From the NCBI GenBank assembly GCA_023390115.1, contig JAEWDM010000040.1, forward strand, positions 124,001 through 188,000: a stretch of DNA of 64,000 nt, in the 5' to 3' direction. The DNA comes from Bacillota bacterium (GTDB lineage Bacteria > Bacillota > Clostridia > Acetivibrionales > DSM-27016). The translations under genes and the position numbers were made by a program. Each line of letters begins with the position of its first letter. Within the stretch, counting starts at the first letter, position 1. Below the pieces are notes generated by a model. That model was not told where the DNA came from, did no database searches, and was given only the letters and a program-made list of their open reading frames with translations. This document shows, in pieces, positions 62,119-64,000 of the stretch.

Positions 62119-62146
62119 TTGACAATGAAAATTGTAATGATAAAAT
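62119..62146 (+). promoter_or_regulatory. Promoter in the gap before the P-loop/Asp23 gene
   Basis: TTGACA (62119-62124) and TAAAAT (62141-62146) are 16 bases apart. The 230-base leader beyond it has a CTTAGC/GGCTAAAG hairpin and a doubled AGAGCAAAAATTTACAAAA, then the terminator at 62376, so a short attenuated or regulatory RNA is possible. Confidence 0.45.
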
Positions 62147-62375
62147 ATAGAATATAAGAGGAATTAAAATATTACATAAAATTATAAATTTCCTTTGCTA
62201 ATGTAGTTATAAGCTATTATATCCGGGGTATGAATTTTAAGTTTATATAAAAATTTCCATAAGAAAAAACCTTAGCTATAGTATGGCTAAAGTTTACATA
62301 CAAAAGATAAAGAGCAAAAATTTACAAAAGGCGTAAGAGCAAAAATTTACAAAAGAAAAATTGTCCGGGTAAAAA

Positions 62376-62398
62376 GGGAGTCTGAGACTCTCTTTTTT
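62376..62398 (+). terminator. Terminator in leader region
   Basis: GGGAGTC-TGA-GACTCTC hairpin followed by TTTTTT. Confidence 0.75.
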
Positions 62399-62447
62399 CC
62401 ATTTTAGATGTAATAGCTCATGGAAATATGATAAAATATCAATATCG

Positions 62448-62543
62448 ACTAGTGCCTTGTAAAAGGATCCGCGTCTGACAGTCAAGGTGCTTCGGTGCTT
62501 TTTAACACTTTAATTACTGGAATTTTGGTATTTTAAAAAGCAC
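62448..62543 (+). repeat. Dispersed structured repeat, copy 2
   Basis: It begins ACTAGTGCCTTGTAAAAGGA and ends with an 11-bp inverted repeat, GTGCTTTTTAA (62495-62505) with TTAAAAAGCAC (62533-62543). The start, the AGTGCC(T/C)TG stem and the GCTTTTTAACACTT block match the element at 13426-13533 read on its minus strand. It ends 31 bases before the next gene. Confidence 0.5.
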
Positions 62544-62573
62544 TGTAATTTAAAATTGTAGAGGTATATACTG

Positions 62574-63410
62574 ATGAAGGTTACAGGGTTTATCGGCCCC
62601 AGCGGAACAGGGAAAAGCCACAGGTCGTCATGGGTTGCAAGAGAAAGAGGAATTGACTTTATAATAGATGATGGCCTGCTTATAAGGGGAAGCCGCATTA
62701 TTGCAGGGAAAACGGCTAAAAAGGAAAAAACAAAAATAGGATCTATAAAATGTGCATTATTCACTGAGGACAAGCATGCAGAGGATGTAAGGAATGCTGT
62801 AAGGCTTTATGCACCCGAGCAGATACTTATCCTCGGCACGTCTGACAATATGGTTGATAACATTGCAAGAAGGCTTGGCTTTCCTCCGGTAAGCGGGAAA
62901 ATTTATATACATGAGGTGGCAAGCGATTTTGAGATTAAGCAGGCCCTTTCTACCAGAAAGGAGCAGGGAAAGCATGTTATACCGGTACCTACATTTGAGA
63001 TAAAAAAGGATTTCTCGGGATATTTTCTGGATCCTCTTCAGATTTTTAAAAGGAAGGGTAAGGGAAGCTATCAGCTTATAGGAGAAAAATCTGTGGTAAG
63101 GCCGACTTTCAGTTATATGGGCAATTATACCATATCGGATTATACCATTTATCAGATTATTGAGTATGTTACGTCCAACATTGAGGGGGTCAGCAGAATA
63201 TCACGCTTCAGAGCCGAAAATCATTCCGATGGGATATATATAGAAATGGATCTTGTGCTGATATACGGGTATATAATAAGACCTCTGCTCAGAAAAATTC
63301 AGGATAAGGTAACGGAAGAGGTTGAGCATTTAACAGCCCTAAACATTAAAGCAATGAATATCATGGCGAAAAGCCTTGTGATGGATTCTAAGAAGGGTAC
63401 AGGGGCATGA
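62574..63410 (+). CDS. P-loop ATP-binding protein fused to Asp23/Gls24-like domain
   Basis: This 278-residue protein has an N-terminal P-loop GPSGTGKS (residues 8-15) with an IDDGLLIRG segment and a LILGTSDNMVDNIARRLG helix, and a C-terminal Asp23/YloU-like domain (about 180-270, SDYTIYQIIEYVTSNIEGVS, then ISRFRAENHSDGIYIEMDLV). Asp23 proteins are envelope-associated in Gram-positives. The fusion suggests nucleotide-controlled recruitment to the membrane. The precise function is unknown. The ribosome site is AGAGG. Confidence 0.72.
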   Translation: MKVTGFIGPSGTGKSHRSSWVARERGIDFIIDDGLLIRGSRIIAGKTAKKEKTKIGSIKCALFTEDKHAEDVRNAVRLYAPEQILILGTSDNMVDNIARRLGFPPVSGKIYIHEVASDFEIKQALSTRKEQGKHVIPVPTFEIKKDFSGYFLDPLQIFKRKGKGSYQLIGEKSVVRPTFSYMGNYTISDYTIYQIIEYVTSNIEGVSRISRFRAENHSDGIYIEMDLVLIYGYIIRPLLRKIQDKVTEEVEHLTALNIKAMNIMAKSLVMDSKKGTGA

Positions 63411-63435
63411 TCCTTAAGAAGGCAATAAAACGAAA

Positions 63436-63505
63436 ATGTAAAAGCATAATAAAACAGGAGCTTTGGATAAAAATTCAAAGCTCCTGTTTTATTATGCTTT
63501 TACAT
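63436..63505. repeat. 30-bp perfect inverted repeat (extended terminator)
   Basis: The 30 bases at 63436-63465 (ATGTAAAAGCATAATAAAAC then AGGAGCTTTG) are exactly complementary to 63476-63505, with a 10-base loop. The inner CAGGAGCTTTG/CAAAGCTCCTG plus TTTTATTATG works as a terminator for the gene before. The length and perfection exceed a normal terminator. Confidence 0.85.
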
Positions 63506-63742
63506 AAAAAGAGAAGGAAATTGGGCAATAATGGCTAAATGCCTTTGATAAAAGGAATACTAAAAAAGGGTATTCAGAAATAAAAAATTAACATATGTTC
63601 TTTTGCTATAACAAATATGTTATAATTATAAAAACAAAAGTTCAATTCAGGTGTGACTGCTGGTTTATTTATTTACTAAATTTACTATATGGCAGAATGA
63701 TTTGCTGAATATTATGAATATATTTAAAGGATGAAATAAATA

Positions 63743-64000
63743 ATGATTTTAAAAATTAATTTTGATGCGAGCTTTATGCCTAACAGTAAAATATCGGGAA
63801 TTTCCGTTATTATCAAAAATGGGGGAGATAAGCTTATATTGAAATCCTCAAAAAGGGTTTCATGTAAAAACAGTAATGAAGCGGAGCTAAGGGCTTTAAA
63901 CAAGGCAATAGGGTATATAAACGACAGGCAGTTAAAGAATTTGCTGCCCAAGAAATGCCATATAAAAATATACGGAGACAGTCAGGCTGTCATAGAAATT
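63743..64000 (+). CDS. RNase H-like protein, 3' end outside window
   Basis: The first 86 residues of an RNase H-fold protein are visible. Acidic active-site candidates are Asp8 in INFDAS, Glu48 in NSNEAELRAL and Asp79 in IYGDSQAVIE, in the RNase HI order. It may be an RNase HI-type or viroplasmin/reverse-transcriptase-like RNase H protein. AAAGGATG lies upstream. The gap 63506-63742 has AT-rich sequence with a possible TATAAT near 63620 and no other gene. Confidence 0.72.
   Translation, partial: MILKINFDASFMPNSKISGISVIIKNGGDKLILKSSKRVSCKNSNEAELRALNKAIGYINDRQLKNLLPKKCHIKIYGDSQAVIEI

Noticed and set aside
63724..63951. 75-codon minus-strand frame at the window end
   Set aside because: Antisense to the RNase H-like gene, whose acidic residues are in the expected order.

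Overview
The window looks like chromosome from a spore-forming, anaerobic, Gram-positive bacterium of the class Clostridia. The evidence is an alpha/beta small acid-soluble spore protein, a Spo0E-type phosphatase, a YtxC-type sporulation protein, S-layer-homology surface proteins, an S-box (SAM-I) riboswitch before metK, a c-di-AMP phosphodiesterase, and the conserved block rpsF-ssb-rpsR ... gdpP-rplI-dnaB-tilS-hpt-ftsH. The genus cannot be fixed from the sequence alone.

Region 1 (1-10.5 kb) is an AT-rich, one-direction accessory cluster. It encodes a cut-off acyl-CoA/AMP ligase, EtfB, EtfA, a condensation-domain-like acyltransferase, an acyl-CoA dehydrogenase with a displaced catalytic base, a BacA-type prephenate decarboxylase, a BacB-type cupin, a ThDP-dependent decarboxylase/carboligase, a nitroreductase and a second acyl-CoA dehydrogenase. 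It ends at an IS66 transposase remnant. BacA plus BacB suggests that prephenate is taken out of the shikimate pathway without aromatisation to give an alicyclic 2-oxo acid. The remaining enzymes could shorten or ligate it, adjust its saturation, activate it and transfer it to an acceptor. I know of no described pathway with this combination, and it is my best candidate for a new system.

Region 2 (10.5-21 kb) holds a secreted phosphodiester glycosidase, tRNA-Pro, a possible PD-(D/E)XK-like protein, a rhomboid protease, a Spo0E-like protein, a tRNA-Met/Glu/Val cluster, a CBS-GGDEF protein, an amidase and mannose-6-phosphate isomerase. Region 3 (21-37.3 kb) is housekeeping: translation, replication, c-di-AMP turnover, tRNA modification, purine salvage, FtsH, MetK, an HD-GYP protein and RecD2.

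Region 4 (37.4-52.9 kb) carries two S-layer-type proteins, a cyclase-family hydrolase, an AIPR-family protein, two peptidases, a four-gene OpuC-type osmoprotectant importer facing a BusR-like GntR/RCK_C regulator, and a YebC-family protein. Region 5 (53-56.5 kb) is a small defence-like island: an MNT/HEPN pair with an apparent one-base defect, two structured non-coding stretches including an H-type pseudoknot, an excisionase-like HTH peptide and an AbiL-type RloA/RloB pair.

Region 6 (56.5-64 kb) has small conserved clostridial genes, a repeat-rich intergenic stretch with paired palindromes, a GME-fold-like protein, YtxC, a P-loop/Asp23 fusion, a 30-bp perfect inverted repeat and the start of an RNase H-like gene.
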